38,426 nt of DNA from a virus. The notes beneath the pieces were generated by a model. It was given only the letters and a program-made list of their open reading frames with translations, ran no database searches and was not told where the DNA came from. Shown here one piece after another: positions 25,315 through 35,607 of the stretch (position 1 is the first letter of the stretch; the number at the start of each line of letters is the position of its first letter). Both the position numbers and the translations under genes were made by a program. The DNA lies in IMG/VR virus record IMGVR_UViG_3300043403_000088, positions 1-38,426 of that record, one strand, 5' to 3'.

Positions 25315-28124
25315 TGGACCCCGCAATCCGCGAGATATACGAGATTGCCATTCAGACGACGGGCGGCGAGGAACTCCAGCGCGCCGCTGCCAACCTCAGG
25401 CTGGCGAACCGTGAACTCCAGAACACGAGGAAGGGCGCGGACGCCTTCAACACCGCTACGGCGTCCATTGGCAAAGGGACACGGAACACAGCCTTCCAGA
25501 TCCAGAACATGGGCTACCAGGTTTCGGACTTCTTCGTCCAGATCAGCGGCGGCCAGAACGCAATGCGTGCCTTCAGCCAACAGCTGCCTCAGATACTGAC
25601 CGGTTTCAGGGGCATGACCGCCGGGATGGCGCTTGGCATCGCTGGTATCTCGACCTTGGTTGCTGCCCTTCCTGCTTTGATAACGCTCTACGAAAGCTGG
25701 ACCAATGCAACGATGTCTTCCAAGGATGCCTTGGAAGGGTTGAACACGGCCATCTCGCGACAGAAGGCTGCCGCAGAGATGGCGAACGACTTCCAGAAAC
25801 TCACCGACGGGCTTGGTGCAGCTACGCTGGAAACACAGAAGCTCGCTGACCAGCAAGAGAGGCTCGCCAAGGTTCAAACAGCCTCTGCTGTTGAGGCGAG
25901 CATCAAGGCGGCCCGCGGCGACATTGAGGCCATCGCGAGGACGGACACAATTGGGTCCATCATTGCCACTATCACACCGCTTGGTGACTTTGCTGATACC
26001 TACGCCCAGACCGTCCTGCAAATTCAACTGTCAGAGTCGGCTTGGCTGACCACAACGGCGGAGAAGGCTCGTCAGGTTACTGCCGCCATGGCGGACTTTG
26101 AGAGCAAGATGGGCATCACATTCGCGACTGCCCAGAAGCTGGACAACAGCTTGGCACAACTCGAGGATGCCAAGGGGCTGCGGGCCCAATCTGACGCTGC
26201 CGAGAAGCTTCTGAACACGCTCATCGAGATGTCGTCCCAGACAGCCGATCCTGGTGCCGCGACCTTCGCCAAATCCGTCCTCGCGTCCGAGGACTACATT
26301 GCCAACCTGAATGAGATCATCAGGCTCGGTAACGCGTTCGGGCAGTCTGACCTCTTGGCGGGCTTGGCGGGAAGCGGTCAGGCATCCATTGACAAGCTGA
26401 AGGGGTCGTTCTCCGGCCTGCAGGAGACCTTCCGCCAGACCGCCTCTGACTACGCGGACATGCAAGAGCGCATCGCGTCTGGTGAGGTCGGTGCTCCAAC
26501 AGATTCCGCTGCCGCTGCCTTGAAGCAAGGCATCGCGGACATGAGCGTTGAGCTCTTCAAAGCTTCGCCGCTCTTCGACAGGATCACCGCCCAAGCAGCC
26601 GCCACTGGCGAGCAGTTGCAGAAGTGGCAAGACGCCATCGCCAAGGCGAACATCGAGGCAGCACGCATCGCGGAGTCAGCAGAGCGCCAGACGCAGAGCT
26701 ACCGTGACCGTGAAGAGCAATCCCGTGCCATCCTACAGAACCTGAACAACGAGCTTGGCCTTCTGCAAGCCCAGCAAGAGATCGAGCTCAGGAAGCTTCA
26801 GACCTCGGAAGCCTTCGTCAAAGCTACACGTGCCCAGCAGGACGCGATGCTCAAAGCAGCCAAGGCGGCGCAACAGAGCGAGATGGCACTGGCCCGCGTC
26901 AAGAAGAGCATCGAAGACAGCGGTCGTCTGGCAACAGCCTTGGCTGGAATTGCCGGTGGGCAGTTGGTTGGTGCATTCAACCAAGCCGCCGCGGCAGCTG
27001 GACGCATCTCCGGCGCGATCGGAGCCGCGATCAACGCGATGAGCCGATTGGCCTCGACCTCAGCTGGTATCGAGCTGGAGACAAAGCTCGCCAATGTTGA
27101 GAAGGCTGGCCTGGCGGCTGGCGAGTCCATGGAGAAGATCCGCGCCTCGCAGGCTGGCGTGCGGGCAGAGATGGAGATGGTGAACGCGCTCGCGCCGAAG
27201 CTGCCCAAGTGGATGGCCGATGCGGCGGGCAACATGGCGCGCCTGACCGTAGAGACCCAGACCTACAACTTGGAGCTCATCAAGACATCAAACGCCGCCG
27301 CCATCGCCGCGCGTGACGCCGCCGGTGGTGCGGGCGGTGGTGGTGGCATCTCCGACCAGGCAGAGAACATCAAGGCGGCGATGCAGGTCATCAACCAGGC
27401 GCTACAAGACAGCCTGACCCCGGCCGAAGAGGCTCGCCAGAAGCAACAGGAACTGGCGGCGGCGATGGAACTCGCTTCGCAAGCCGGCCTACTTTCTGCT
27501 GATCAGATCGAACGCCTTGGCCGCTACATGAGCGACCTGGCCTCCAACTCTGAAGAGGTCGTCAAACAGCTGAAGGACATCACCGAGTCTGGGCTGAACG
27601 AGATGTTTGACTCGCTGGTGGATGGTGCGAAGTCTGTCGAGCAGGCATTCGCTGATATGGTCGTGAGCATCCTGCGGGACATCGCGAAGATGCTACTGAG
27701 CCGCCAAGTCCAGAGCCTCATCAACCTCTTGAGCGGCAGCTTTGGTAGCATCGGTGGCCTCTTCAACACTCCCGTCGCCCCTAGCGTCGCCGCTTTCAAC
27801 TCCATGCAGGCGGCGATGCCAAAGGCGGCGAACACTAACGCGGATGCCATCAACTCAGCCTTCTACGGTCGTGTCCGTGTGGTTCAGCCGCAGCAGTCGA
27901 TAGGCGCAAATGGGTTGTCTGCAAGCCGCCAGTCGGAGAGCATCACAGTGAACGTGAACAACACGGTCTCCGACGTAGCAGAGGTGCGGGTGGAGGAGAC
28001 CAATCAAGGCGGTGAAAAGCAGTTGGACATCTTCATCGAACGCAAGGTTCGCGAAGTGATCGGGCGCGGCTCCGTTGACCGCGTCATGGCACAAAGCTAC
28101 GGTCTGAGAAGGAGGCCCGGCTGA
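25314..28124 (+). CDS. Tail tape measure protein, 936 aa
   Basis: This protein sets tail length and helps DNA enter the host. AGGAGG and a TGATG overlap mark the start. The sequence is long and helical, with an early hydrophobic segment (MTAGMALGIAGISTLVAALP, about 100-120) and many Ala- and Gln-rich helices. The C-terminal domain (ESGLNEMFDSLVDGAKSVEQ, then AFADMVVSILRDIAKMLL) is typical of the lambda H family. Tails are usually about 1.5 angstrom per residue, so roughly 140 nm is expected. It is by far the longest helical protein in the window. Confidence 0.92.
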   Translation: MDPAIREIYEIAIQTTGGEELQRAAANLRLANRELQNTRKGADAFNTATASIGKGTRNTAFQIQNMGYQVSDFFVQISGGQNAMRAFSQQLPQILTGFRGMTAGMALGIAGISTLVAALPALITLYESWTNATMSSKDALEGLNTAISRQKAAAEMANDFQKLTDGLGAATLETQKLADQQERLAKVQTASAVEASIKAARGDIEAIARTDTIGSIIATITPLGDFADTYAQTVLQIQLSESAWLTTTAEKARQVTAAMADFESKMGITFATAQKLDNSLAQLEDAKGLRAQSDAAEKLLNTLIEMSSQTADPGAATFAKSVLASEDYIANLNEIIRLGNAFGQSDLLAGLAGSGQASIDKLKGSFSGLQETFRQTASDYADMQERIASGEVGAPTDSAAAALKQGIADMSVELFKASPLFDRITAQAAATGEQLQKWQDAIAKANIEAARIAESAERQTQSYRDREEQSRAILQNLNNELGLLQAQQEIELRKLQTSEAFVKATRAQQDAMLKAAKAAQQSEMALARVKKSIEDSGRLATALAGIAGGQLVGAFNQAAAAAGRISGAIGAAINAMSRLASTSAGIELETKLANVEKAGLAAGESMEKIRASQAGVRAEMEMVNALAPKLPKWMADAAGNMARLTVETQTYNLELIKTSNAAAIAARDAAGGAGGGGGISDQAENIKAAMQVINQALQDSLTPAEEARQKQQELAAAMELASQAGLLSADQIERLGRYMSDLASNSEEVVKQLKDITESGLNEMFDSLVDGAKSVEQAFADMVVSILRDIAKMLLSRQVQSLINLLSGSFGSIGGLFNTPVAPSVAAFNSMQAAMPKAANTNADAINSAFYGRVRVVQPQQSIGANGLSASRQSESITVNVNNTVSDVAEVRVEETNQGGEKQLDIFIERKVREVIGRGSVDRVMAQSYGLRRRPG

Positions 28125-28495
28125 TGGTTGACTACGCAGCACGTCCAAGCACAGTGTCCGGTTGCTGGGGAACCTGGACAGAACAAGACCAGCCGGTGAC
28201 GGTTCGGACGCAGATGGAGTCAGGCACACCCAAGGTGCGGCGCCGGTTCACAGGCGTCTACCGTCTGGCGCAAGTCAGCGTTGTGATGACAGCGGCGGAG
28301 CTCAGGGAGTTCATGAACTGGTTCCGTATCTTCTGCCAACAAGGCGTCCGGCCAACCAACATGTTTGAGCCGGATGGGCAGGAGTCAGTGTGGCGGTTTG
28401 TCGAAGCCCCTACCGTTGAGTGGGGCCAGCCTGGCTCTGACGTCGCCAAGGTATCCGTGAAGATCGAGAAGCTTCCAGGGTGGCAGGACCTCTGA
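28124..28495 (+). CDS. Probable distal minor tail protein, 123 aa
   Basis: ATG 28124 overlaps the tape measure stop (TGATG). The product is beta-rich with several Trp (GCWGTWTEQDQ, RFTGVYRLAQVSVVMTAAEL, EFMNWFRIF). Length and place, directly after the tape measure and before a DUF1833-like gene, fit a gpM-like distal tail protein. Sequence evidence alone is weak. Confidence 0.6.
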   Translation: MVDYAARPSTVSGCWGTWTEQDQPVTVRTQMESGTPKVRRRFTGVYRLAQVSVVMTAAELREFMNWFRIFCQQGVRPTNMFEPDGQESVWRFVEAPTVEWGQPGSDVAKVSVKIEKLPGWQDL

Positions 28496-28956
28496 TGGCA
28501 CTGGTTCCGGCAGTCAACCGCTCCACCACCGACGAAGCCTTCTTCGTCTTGCTCACCATTATGCCTGCTGATGGACAAGGCACAATCTTCGTGGTGAACA
28601 ACCTGGAACCAATCACCAGCCGTGGCCAGGTGTTTGAGGCCTACCCGTTCGCCATCAGCTTGCCGCAGGACACTGGCGAATCCCAGCCTAGCGTCACCAT
28701 TTCGATCGACGCGGTGGACCAGCGCATCATCGAAATCATGCGGGCGTTGCAGGAGCCGCCGACGGTGAAGATCGAGGTGGTCATGCTGAGCACGCTGGAC
28801 GTCGTGGACAAGACCATCGACTTCCTCGAACTGACCAACGTCCAGTACAACGCTCTGACGGTGACCGGGACCTTGCGCCCCGTGAACTTCCTGTCCATGC
28901 CAGCCATCGACGCCATCTACAGCGGGGTGGAGTTTCCCGATCTGGTATGGAGGTGA
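28495..28956 (+). CDS. DUF1833-like tail tip protein, 153 aa
   Basis: ATG 28495 overlaps the previous stop. The sequence runs NRSTTDEAFFVLLTI, then FVVNNLEPITSRGQVFEAYP, QPSVTISIDAVDQRIIEIMR, and ends near IDAIYSGVEFPDLVWR. It matches the DUF1833 family found in this position of siphophage tail clusters, in the place of lambda L. A hub role at the tail tip is inferred. Confidence 0.75.
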   Translation: MALVPAVNRSTTDEAFFVLLTIMPADGQGTIFVVNNLEPITSRGQVFEAYPFAISLPQDTGESQPSVTISIDAVDQRIIEIMRALQEPPTVKIEVVMLSTLDVVDKTIDFLELTNVQYNALTVTGTLRPVNFLSMPAIDAIYSGVEFPDLVWR

Positions 28957-29339
28957 ACCGCTTCATTGGCATCCCCTACATCGACAAGGGGCGCACGTTT
29001 GCGGGCTGCGATTGCTGGGGGCTGGTTGACCTCTTCTACCGTGAGCAGCTCAGTATACAGCTACCAGACTACACCGCCGTCTACGCCGGCGCCGCTGATG
29101 TGTCTGGAAATGAGGTCCTGTTGATGGTTGGCAGGTCGGCTTGGAAGCCAGTTGACGAACCAGCAATTGGGGACCTTTTCCTATTCAGGATTTTGGGCTA
29201 TGCTTGCCATGTCGGCATCGCGTTGGGTGATGGCGACTTCCTGCATGTCCTGCGTGGTAGGAATTCAACAGCCGAGCCGTTGGATTCGTTCACCTGGAGA
29301 AACGCCAAGGAAGGGGCCTACCGATGGACGGGGACCTGA
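28947..29339 (+). CDS. NlpC/P60-like tail tip peptidase, 130 aa
   Basis: FAGCDCWGLVDLFY contains the expected catalytic Cys (23), and YACHVGIALGDGDFLHVLRG gives the His (88) and a further His (100). These are the usual positions in NlpC/P60 domains, which cut cell-wall peptides. In lambda the matching domain is in gpK. The length is that of the bare domain, without an added JAB-type domain. The gene overlaps DUF1833 by 10 bp and the tip protein by 16 bp. Confidence 0.82.
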   Translation: MEVNRFIGIPYIDKGRTFAGCDCWGLVDLFYREQLSIQLPDYTAVYAGAADVSGNEVLLMVGRSAWKPVDEPAIGDLFLFRILGYACHVGIALGDGDFLHVLRGRNSTAEPLDSFTWRNAKEGAYRWTGT

Positions 29340-32300
29340 GCACCTCAATCCCTAGCCTTCTGCAGGAGCCGCTGTATATCAGCGTCAAGCCTGGCCTCAC
29401 CATTACTGAACTGCTGAAGGCCACGGGCGCTCCTGACTTCATTCTGACGCGAACCATCGTCACACTGAACGGCAGCGTGGTGAACGACTGGGACCACGTG
29501 ATGACCATGGACGGCGACATGGTCGGCATCTTCGCGGTCCCGGCTGGTGGTAACGGCGGCGGCAAGGCTATACTATCCTCCATCGCGATGATTGCTATCT
29601 CCATCTTCGCACCCTACGTCGCAGCTGGGTTAACTGGGTTTGGGTTCAGCTCGGCTGGTGTCCTCGCAGCCAAGGCGGCAGGATCGCTTGGCTTCTACGC
29701 ACTGACGGCTGGGATCACGCTGGTTGGCGCGATGCTGGTGTCAGCACTCATCCCACCTCCTGCATTGGCGAACGCAGGGTCGGACTCGAGGTCGCCGATT
29801 GCAGAAGGTCAGGTGTTCCGCATCACGGGGCAATCCAACGAGGCGAAGCTGTATGGCACCATACCGCGCATCTTCGGACGCCATCGCTTCTTCCCTTACC
29901 TTGCGGCGACGCCGCTGGTCGATAACGTTGGCAAGACCAGTCAGATCACCGCACTCTACGACTTTGGGATTGGTGACTTGAGTATCAGCGACGTCCGTGT
30001 TGGCAACGTCGGTATTGGTTTCCTGGATCCCAACATGCGGATCCTCGAGAACACAATGGGCAAGGACCTTGAGCTCGTCACCAAGTCGGTTGCTTACGAC
30101 CAGTTCAGCTTCCAGCTGGAGCAGAACGTCCCACTTGTTCTCCAGACCAAAGCTGGGTCGAGTCGTGCAACGCTGGACCTTTACTTCCCGCAAGGCCTGG
30201 TGTCGTTTGACCGCAACGGAGACCGCAGCCTGCACTCAGTCGGATTTGTCGTTGAGTGGCGTGAACAGGGCTCAACTGATGCTTGGGTAACTGTCCCTTC
30301 TGCGGACTTCGTAGGGGCGAAGACTGACCCGCAAGCCTGGATCTTCACCTCGAAGTTTGAAGGCAGCCTGACGGAGCCGCCTAAGTTCGCCTGGTATGAG
30401 TTCAGCTATCCGCGTGATGAAGAGACCTACTACGGCTTCCAGGTGATTGAGACTGTGAACGGGGTCACACGTGTCATCGCTGAGGCACGGCGGCGCGGCA
30501 GCGAGATACTCCAAAACTCAATCACCGTGAATGGTCGTCCTTACCGCCGCGGTGTCGCGCGTGAGTCAGGGCAGCCGGGCTGGAGCGGCGTGCGTGGACT
30601 GAGTGCCGTCCTGAGCGAGCTCCTTGTTCCTTCTGCTCCACCTGGCAGAAGTGTTATCGTTTCGGAGTCCACAGGGCAGCCGTTCACAGTGAGTGTCAGG
30701 ATGAACTTCCCTGCCCCTGCTGTATACGAAGTCCGCACCACACGCACGACGCCCGTCAACATCGGTGAGACTTCCTCCAACTCACTACGCGACCAAGCCT
30801 ACGCTGTGCTGCTGAAGTCTCACCGGGCAGGCAAGGTGCTGAATCTGAAACGCCCGCACTCCATGATTGAGCTCTCCTTCGTCGCCAACGACAAGGTGAA
30901 CGGAGTTGTTGACAACCTGAATGCCATCGCGTGGTCCCGGCTGCGGTCGTGCACGGCTTCCGGCTGGGGGCCGATACGTGAATCGTGCAATCCGGCACAC
31001 ATTGCCTTGGAGATACTCACCGGCAAAGCATCGCGTAAGCCTCTGCTCGACAGCCAGATCGACTTTCCGTCCTTCTACCGCCTGGCGCAGAAATGTGACC
31101 AGATCATCACCCAAGTAGTCGGCGGTGTCACCTTCACCTCTGCCCGGTTTGAGTGGAACGGGGTGATCGAGTCGAACATGACCACGCAGGAGGCTGTTTC
31201 GACGGTCCTTGGTGTTGCACGGGCCCAGCTGACGTTCACCGCATCAGGCAAGGTCGGTGTGCTGATCGACGAAGAGAAGACCCAGCGTCGCCAGATGATC
31301 ACACCGGCCAACAGCTGGAACTTTGAAGGTGTGAGGACCTTCACCCCGTTGCCTGATGCTTTCCGCGTCTCCTTCCTGGACGAGGGCAATGACTGGCAGC
31401 CTACCGAGGTAATGGTTTATCGCGATGGCTTCTCGGAACTGACGGCAGAGAGTATCGAAGACCTGCGGACCTACGGCATCACGTCCTTCCCCGAAGCCTT
31501 CCGCTACGGCCGCTACATGATGGCGCAAGGCATCATGCGGAACGAGATCTTCCATGTGAACATGGACGTCGAGAACCTCGCTGTGCAGCGTGGCGACCTC
31601 GTGGCGGTCCAGCATGACATTCCGCGGTTCGGCGGCATGGCTTTCCGCATCCAGGAAGTGAACGGCGATGAGATTGTGCTCGACCGACCGATTGAGCTCT
31701 ACGCTGGGCGCTACACGGTCCGCACATCGCTTGGGACGATCCGGCAAGGGGCTATCGTCAGGCAGGTCGATGCCTACACCTTTGCCCTGGATGACACATC
31801 CAACCTCGCGCCTGACGATCTGATCGCCCTTGGGACCGGTGCGTCTGTGACCCGTGACTACATTGTGCAGGCGATTGAGCCAGATGTTGAACTCGCTGCA
31901 CGCCTGACACTGGCCCCCTACGTTCCAGGTGTTTATACAGCTGACACCGGACCGCTTCCGCCGTGGGACCCAGGTTTCGGCGAGCAGCTTGGCGGTGCCA
32001 CTGACCTGTCAGTGGACGTAACCGAGGTGACAAGTAGCTGGGTCTACATCAACCGCATACCGCACCTTCGCATCACAGTCAGGTGGGACATCTCGAATGT
32101 TGGTGTCTACAACAGCTCTACGCTACAGGTCCGCATCTTGGATGACCTCGAGCGCACTGTCACCACCAGCCAGGCGGTCACAGGCCAATACACTTATGAC
32201 GTCCCATACAACACTCCGCAGTACTTCAACACCCCTGTCGTCTACACGGTGACGCCGTTGAGTGTCCTCGGGATCACAGGCGCTGGTGACAGCATTCAGA

Positions 32301-33493
32301 CGACCTTCGCCGCCTACGCTGGAAGGCCTCTGCCGCCGCGCAATGTCCTCCTGGATGTGCGCTCGCAGGAGGTTACGATGTTCTGGGATCTGCCGGACAG
32401 CCCTGACGTCGTCAGGTATGTGATCCGCTACACACCAGAGATACTGGCTCCTGATTGGCTGTCCTCGCAGCACTTGGCACGGCTGCCTTGGGACGCCACC
32501 AAGTTCTCCACAGGGGCGCGGACCGGCACCTACATGATCTTGTCCGAGGACGTGGCAGGGAATGTAAGCGATGTTGTGACGGTCCGCACCACCGTGGAGA
32601 AGCTTCCAGATGTGAACGTCGTCGAAGAGGTCCTCGAGTCTCTGACTTGGCCGGGCGATATCTTCAACATGACTCGCGGCTACGCCCCGCCAACTGTTGG
32701 CATCAGTATCCGCAGGGTATCCGGTCAGCTGGTCCCGGTTACTCTGCCGCCTGGCGTTACGCTGCCCACCGTTCGGCTCCTAGACGGATCCAGCGTAGTG
32801 GTGGGTGGCGGGTTCGGCGTCAGCAGCGAATACCTCGTGTCGGATGTTGTAGGCGGACCGTCAAGCAATGACCTCGCCGTCTACGTGTTTGAGGAGGTGG
32901 TGGATGTTGGTGACGTCTACGAGATCCGCATCTCCAATCTGATGAAGTTTGGGGCGATCGACACGGACAACAACGAGTTCATCGCAGACAAGGACGATGC
33001 CTGGAATGCCTGGCTGGAATACCGCGCCATCACCGAGGTGTCGATGATCAGCACCTGGCCCAGCTTATCGGAGTTGGGCGACATGAGCCTTGGGCTTTCA
33101 CCATGGGGTCCATGGCGCAAGGTCAACGTTGGCGATGCCACCGGGCGTGCATTCCAATTCCGCGCCGTTGCACAGGCGTTCCAGAAGGGCATCCAAGTGG
33201 TGTTCTTCGAGGGGCATCTGGTGATTGACATGCCCGACCGGCAATGGCGTTCCAATGACATTGAGGTTCCTGCAGAGGGTGGTGTAGAAGTTTTGTTCGA
33301 CCCACCGTTCCGTGCTAAGCCAATCCTAGCGGTGAACATCGAAGGGTCTACAACGGCTGTGCGCTACGTGGCAGAGGATCATGACAACCTCAAGGTGAGG
33401 ATACGGCTCTACGACGGGGAAAACCAAGAAGTGTCCGGGCGCATTGATGTCGCGGCGCTGGGCTATGGCAGACAAAGGAGCGTGGCAATCTGA
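29324..33493 (+). CDS. Tail tip host-specificity protein, gpI-gpJ fusion, 1389 aa
   Basis: The N-terminal 160 residues resemble lambda gpI: a small beta domain (EPLYISVKPGLTITELLKAT) followed by hydrophobic helices (ILSSIAMIAISIFAPYVAAG, and FYALTAGITLVGAMLVSALI). The rest is TipJ/gpJ-like, with GQVFRITGQSNEAKLYGTIP and then RIFGRHRFFPY near residue 180. A hub section with VEFRIQEVNGDEIVLDRPI-type repeats and fibronectin-like modules (LPPRNVLLDVRSQEVTMFWD, about 1000-1090) follow. The C-terminal region should contact the receptor. AAGGAAGGGG precedes the ATG. Confidence 0.9.
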   Translation: MDGDLSTSIPSLLQEPLYISVKPGLTITELLKATGAPDFILTRTIVTLNGSVVNDWDHVMTMDGDMVGIFAVPAGGNGGGKAILSSIAMIAISIFAPYVAAGLTGFGFSSAGVLAAKAAGSLGFYALTAGITLVGAMLVSALIPPPALANAGSDSRSPIAEGQVFRITGQSNEAKLYGTIPRIFGRHRFFPYLAATPLVDNVGKTSQITALYDFGIGDLSISDVRVGNVGIGFLDPNMRILENTMGKDLELVTKSVAYDQFSFQLEQNVPLVLQTKAGSSRATLDLYFPQGLVSFDRNGDRSLHSVGFVVEWREQGSTDAWVTVPSADFVGAKTDPQAWIFTSKFEGSLTEPPKFAWYEFSYPRDEETYYGFQVIETVNGVTRVIAEARRRGSEILQNSITVNGRPYRRGVARESGQPGWSGVRGLSAVLSELLVPSAPPGRSVIVSESTGQPFTVSVRMNFPAPAVYEVRTTRTTPVNIGETSSNSLRDQAYAVLLKSHRAGKVLNLKRPHSMIELSFVANDKVNGVVDNLNAIAWSRLRSCTASGWGPIRESCNPAHIALEILTGKASRKPLLDSQIDFPSFYRLAQKCDQIITQVVGGVTFTSARFEWNGVIESNMTTQEAVSTVLGVARAQLTFTASGKVGVLIDEEKTQRRQMITPANSWNFEGVRTFTPLPDAFRVSFLDEGNDWQPTEVMVYRDGFSELTAESIEDLRTYGITSFPEAFRYGRYMMAQGIMRNEIFHVNMDVENLAVQRGDLVAVQHDIPRFGGMAFRIQEVNGDEIVLDRPIELYAGRYTVRTSLGTIRQGAIVRQVDAYTFALDDTSNLAPDDLIALGTGASVTRDYIVQAIEPDVELAARLTLAPYVPGVYTADTGPLPPWDPGFGEQLGGATDLSVDVTEVTSSWVYINRIPHLRITVRWDISNVGVYNSSTLQVRILDDLERTVTTSQAVTGQYTYDVPYNTPQYFNTPVVYTVTPLSVLGITGAGDSIQTTFAAYAGRPLPPRNVLLDVRSQEVTMFWDLPDSPDVVRYVIRYTPEILAPDWLSSQHLARLPWDATKFSTGARTGTYMILSEDVAGNVSDVVTVRTTVEKLPDVNVVEEVLESLTWPGDIFNMTRGYAPPTVGISIRRVSGQLVPVTLPPGVTLPTVRLLDGSSVVVGGGFGVSSEYLVSDVVGGPSSNDLAVYVFEEVVDVGDVYEIRISNLMKFGAIDTDNNEFIADKDDAWNAWLEYRAITEVSMISTWPSLSELGDMSLGLSPWGPWRKVNVGDATGRAFQFRAVAQAFQKGIQVVFFEGHLVIDMPDRQWRSNDIEVPAEGGVEVLFDPPFRAKPILAVNIEGSTTAVRYVAEDHDNLKVRIRLYDGENQEVSGRIDVAALGYGRQRSVAI

Positions 33494-34320
33494 TGACCCA
33501 AGTCCAACCAGGCGACTGGCCCATCAACCCGACGTCTACTGACGGAAACGAGCTCGCGGAGATCTTGAACCGGCTCTTTGGTGCTGTCAGTAGCGGCAGC
33601 CTTGGGACTGGGAGACCGCCTGGTGCTGCGGCAGGCATGGTTTGGACACGCGAGCGCCCGGACGGCGGCAAGGAAGTGCTCCTGTTCGACGGAACCGTTG
33701 ACAGGCTCCTGTTCACCTTGACCAGCGCCGGCGTCGTCGCCCCCGCAAACGCGGTATCGCCACAGGCGTTCAACGATGCCATCACCGCGTTGCAAGCTGC
33801 GGTGGCGGCAGTCCCTGTAATACCTTCCGGGGTCATCGTGCAGTGGTCGGGTTCCATCCTTGCCATCCCAGACGGCTGGAGCCTCTGCAACGGGGCCAAC
33901 GGGACGCCAGACCTGCGCGACAAGTTTGTGATCGGTGCCGGCGGCAAGTATCCCGTCGCCAACCAGGGTGGCAGGGAGTCATTTTCGGAGGTCATACAAC
34001 ACACGCACGGTGTGGGGACACTGAACATTGGCGTTGGCGGGCGGCACAACCACGGTGTGAACGACCCAGGACACACGCACTCTTTCAACGAGACCGGCAT
34101 CGACCGCGGCGACCCTTACGACTTTGAGACGGGCCGCCGGACTGGTGTGAACCCATCGGTGGTTCCGCGGACGACCGGTGCGCGTGCTACCGGCATCACG
34201 CTGGTCGATGCCCCAGACCACGGCCACGCAATCACCGGTCAGGCAGCACAAGCTGGGACGGTCGCGAGCATCAACATCTTGCCCCCATACTACGCAATGG
34301 CATTCATCATGAAACTCTAG
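33493..34320 (+). CDS. Tail fibre protein with collar-type tip, 275 aa
   Basis: GTIV-like GVIVQWSGSILAIPDGWSLC, then NGANGTPDLRDKFVIGAG, several paired His motifs (HTHGVG, HNHGVNDPGHTHS, DHGHAI) and the ending INILPPYYAMAFIMKL are the hallmarks of short-fibre/collar tips, in which His pairs bind metal in the trimer. The N-terminal 110 residues should attach to the tail. AAGGAGCGTGG lies upstream and it overlaps the tip-protein stop. Confidence 0.85.
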   Translation: MTQVQPGDWPINPTSTDGNELAEILNRLFGAVSSGSLGTGRPPGAAAGMVWTRERPDGGKEVLLFDGTVDRLLFTLTSAGVVAPANAVSPQAFNDAITALQAAVAAVPVIPSGVIVQWSGSILAIPDGWSLCNGANGTPDLRDKFVIGAGGKYPVANQGGRESFSEVIQHTHGVGTLNIGVGGRHNHGVNDPGHTHSFNETGIDRGDPYDFETGRRTGVNPSVVPRTTGARATGITLVDAPDHGHAITGQAAQAGTVASINILPPYYAMAFIMKL

Positions 34321-34379
34321 CCCACGGAGCCAAGTGGGTTTAGCATGGCGTCAACAGCGCCAGGAAAGACGAGGTCACC

Positions 34380-35606
34380 GTGTCGCAGTTACTTTTCCTC
34401 GACGGGACACAGATGGCAGAATCGTTGGTTGCAACCGACGAAGATGGCCGCGTCACCGTCCCTGCCGCTGCACAGACTCCCGTCGATGATGGCGAGCTGG
34501 CATCGAAACTCTACGTGGACAAGTCCGTATCGACAGGTGGTGGGCAGAAGCTGTCATTGTCGGGTGGCACGCTCACCGGGTTCTTGAACCTCCACGCCGA
34601 CCCTACTGCCCCGTCCCATGCTGCCACGAAGGGTTACGTTGACGACGTTGATGCGTACATCCGTGACGACTTCAGCGCCGCAGACGCAGCCCTGCAAGCC
34701 GCCATCAACGCAAGGCTACCGCTTGCTGGTGGCACGCTCACGGGGTTCCTGCTCCTCCATGCCGCCCCGACGGCGCTACTCCATGCCGCCACCAAGGGCT
34801 ATGTGGACAGCATCGACGCCGCTATCCGAACCGCGTTCGCTGCCGCAGATGCTGCGTTGCAGACGAGCATCAACGCCAAGCTGCCTTTGGCCGGTGGCAC
34901 GCTCACAGGGTTCCTAACGCTGCACGCAAAGCCGACTGCGGCGCTTCATGCTGCGAGCAAAGGGTATGTCGATGATGCACTTGCTGCACTCCCACCCGGA
35001 AGCGGTGTGATCATCAGTGCTGCCGCCCCTGCCAACCCGGTGCCGGGCCAGCTTTGGTATCGCACGGTCGCTCCGGTCGGACTGTTCGTGTGGTTCAATG
35101 ATGGCGACAGTAGCCAGTGGGTGCAGACAGCAGGCGGCAGTGTCGGCCTGTCCGGTGAGCAGGCTGTCAACACGGCTGGGTTGACACAAGCTGTCTTCGA
35201 TCAGGTGCCGGAAGAAGCGACTAGCTTGACCTTCTCGTTCTCGAACGTGACATTCAGCGGTGGCAACGCGCTGTTCGACTTCTTTGGTGCAACAGGGCAG
35301 GCGCATGGAACAGTCCGGCAGATCAACGCCGCAGCATATGGAGCGCCGACGGCGTTGAACGCCGCAGAGATCGAACTCGACAACATTGGCGGGACTGGTG
35401 GTATCATGGGCACCTATTTCCTTGAGCGCATTCAGGTATCCGGCAACCGGGTATGGAGCATGACGGGTTCGCATCGTCGAGGCAACTCGCTCATCACACA
35501 CGCGGGTCGCCTGATCCTGAACCAGACTGGATGGGCACCGCCGCGTTTCCGGGTGTCCGCAGGCACGTTCGCGTCGAACCCTATCGTCTGCCGGTGGCGC
35601 ACCTGA
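34380..35606 (+). CDS. Tail fibre with 55-residue repeats, 408 aa
   Basis: GTG 34380 has ACGAGGTCACC upstream. Residues about 60-205 hold three copies of a 55-residue unit (LPLAGGTLTGFLxLHAxPTA, then LHAATKGYVD) at 165-bp intervals. This motif is widespread in phage fibres and probably forms trimeric shafts. A beta-rich head domain follows (LWYRTVAPVGLFVWFNDGDS, SQWV), then a variable end that may bind receptor. A weak CCCAC..GTGGG stem with TTT lies upstream at 34321-34341. Confidence 0.8.
   Translation: MSQLLFLDGTQMAESLVATDEDGRVTVPAAAQTPVDDGELASKLYVDKSVSTGGGQKLSLSGGTLTGFLNLHADPTAPSHAATKGYVDDVDAYIRDDFSAADAALQAAINARLPLAGGTLTGFLLLHAAPTALLHAATKGYVDSIDAAIRTAFAAADAALQTSINAKLPLAGGTLTGFLTLHAKPTAALHAASKGYVDDALAALPPGSGVIISAAAPANPVPGQLWYRTVAPVGLFVWFNDGDSSQWVQTAGGSVGLSGEQAVNTAGLTQAVFDQVPEEATSLTFSFSNVTFSGGNALFDFFGATGQAHGTVRQINAAAYGAPTALNAAEIELDNIGGTGGIMGTYFLERIQVSGNRVWSMTGSHRRGNSLITHAGRLILNQTGWAPPRFRVSAGTFASNPIVCRWRT
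34563..34980 (+). repeat. 165-bp coding repeats in the fibre gene
   Basis: GGTGGCACGCTCAC starts at 34563, 34728 and 34893, exactly 165 bp apart. The units share strings such as GGCACGCTCAC and CATGCTGC while differing at synonymous sites, so they have diverged since duplication. Confidence 0.8.
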
Positions 35607-35607
35607 C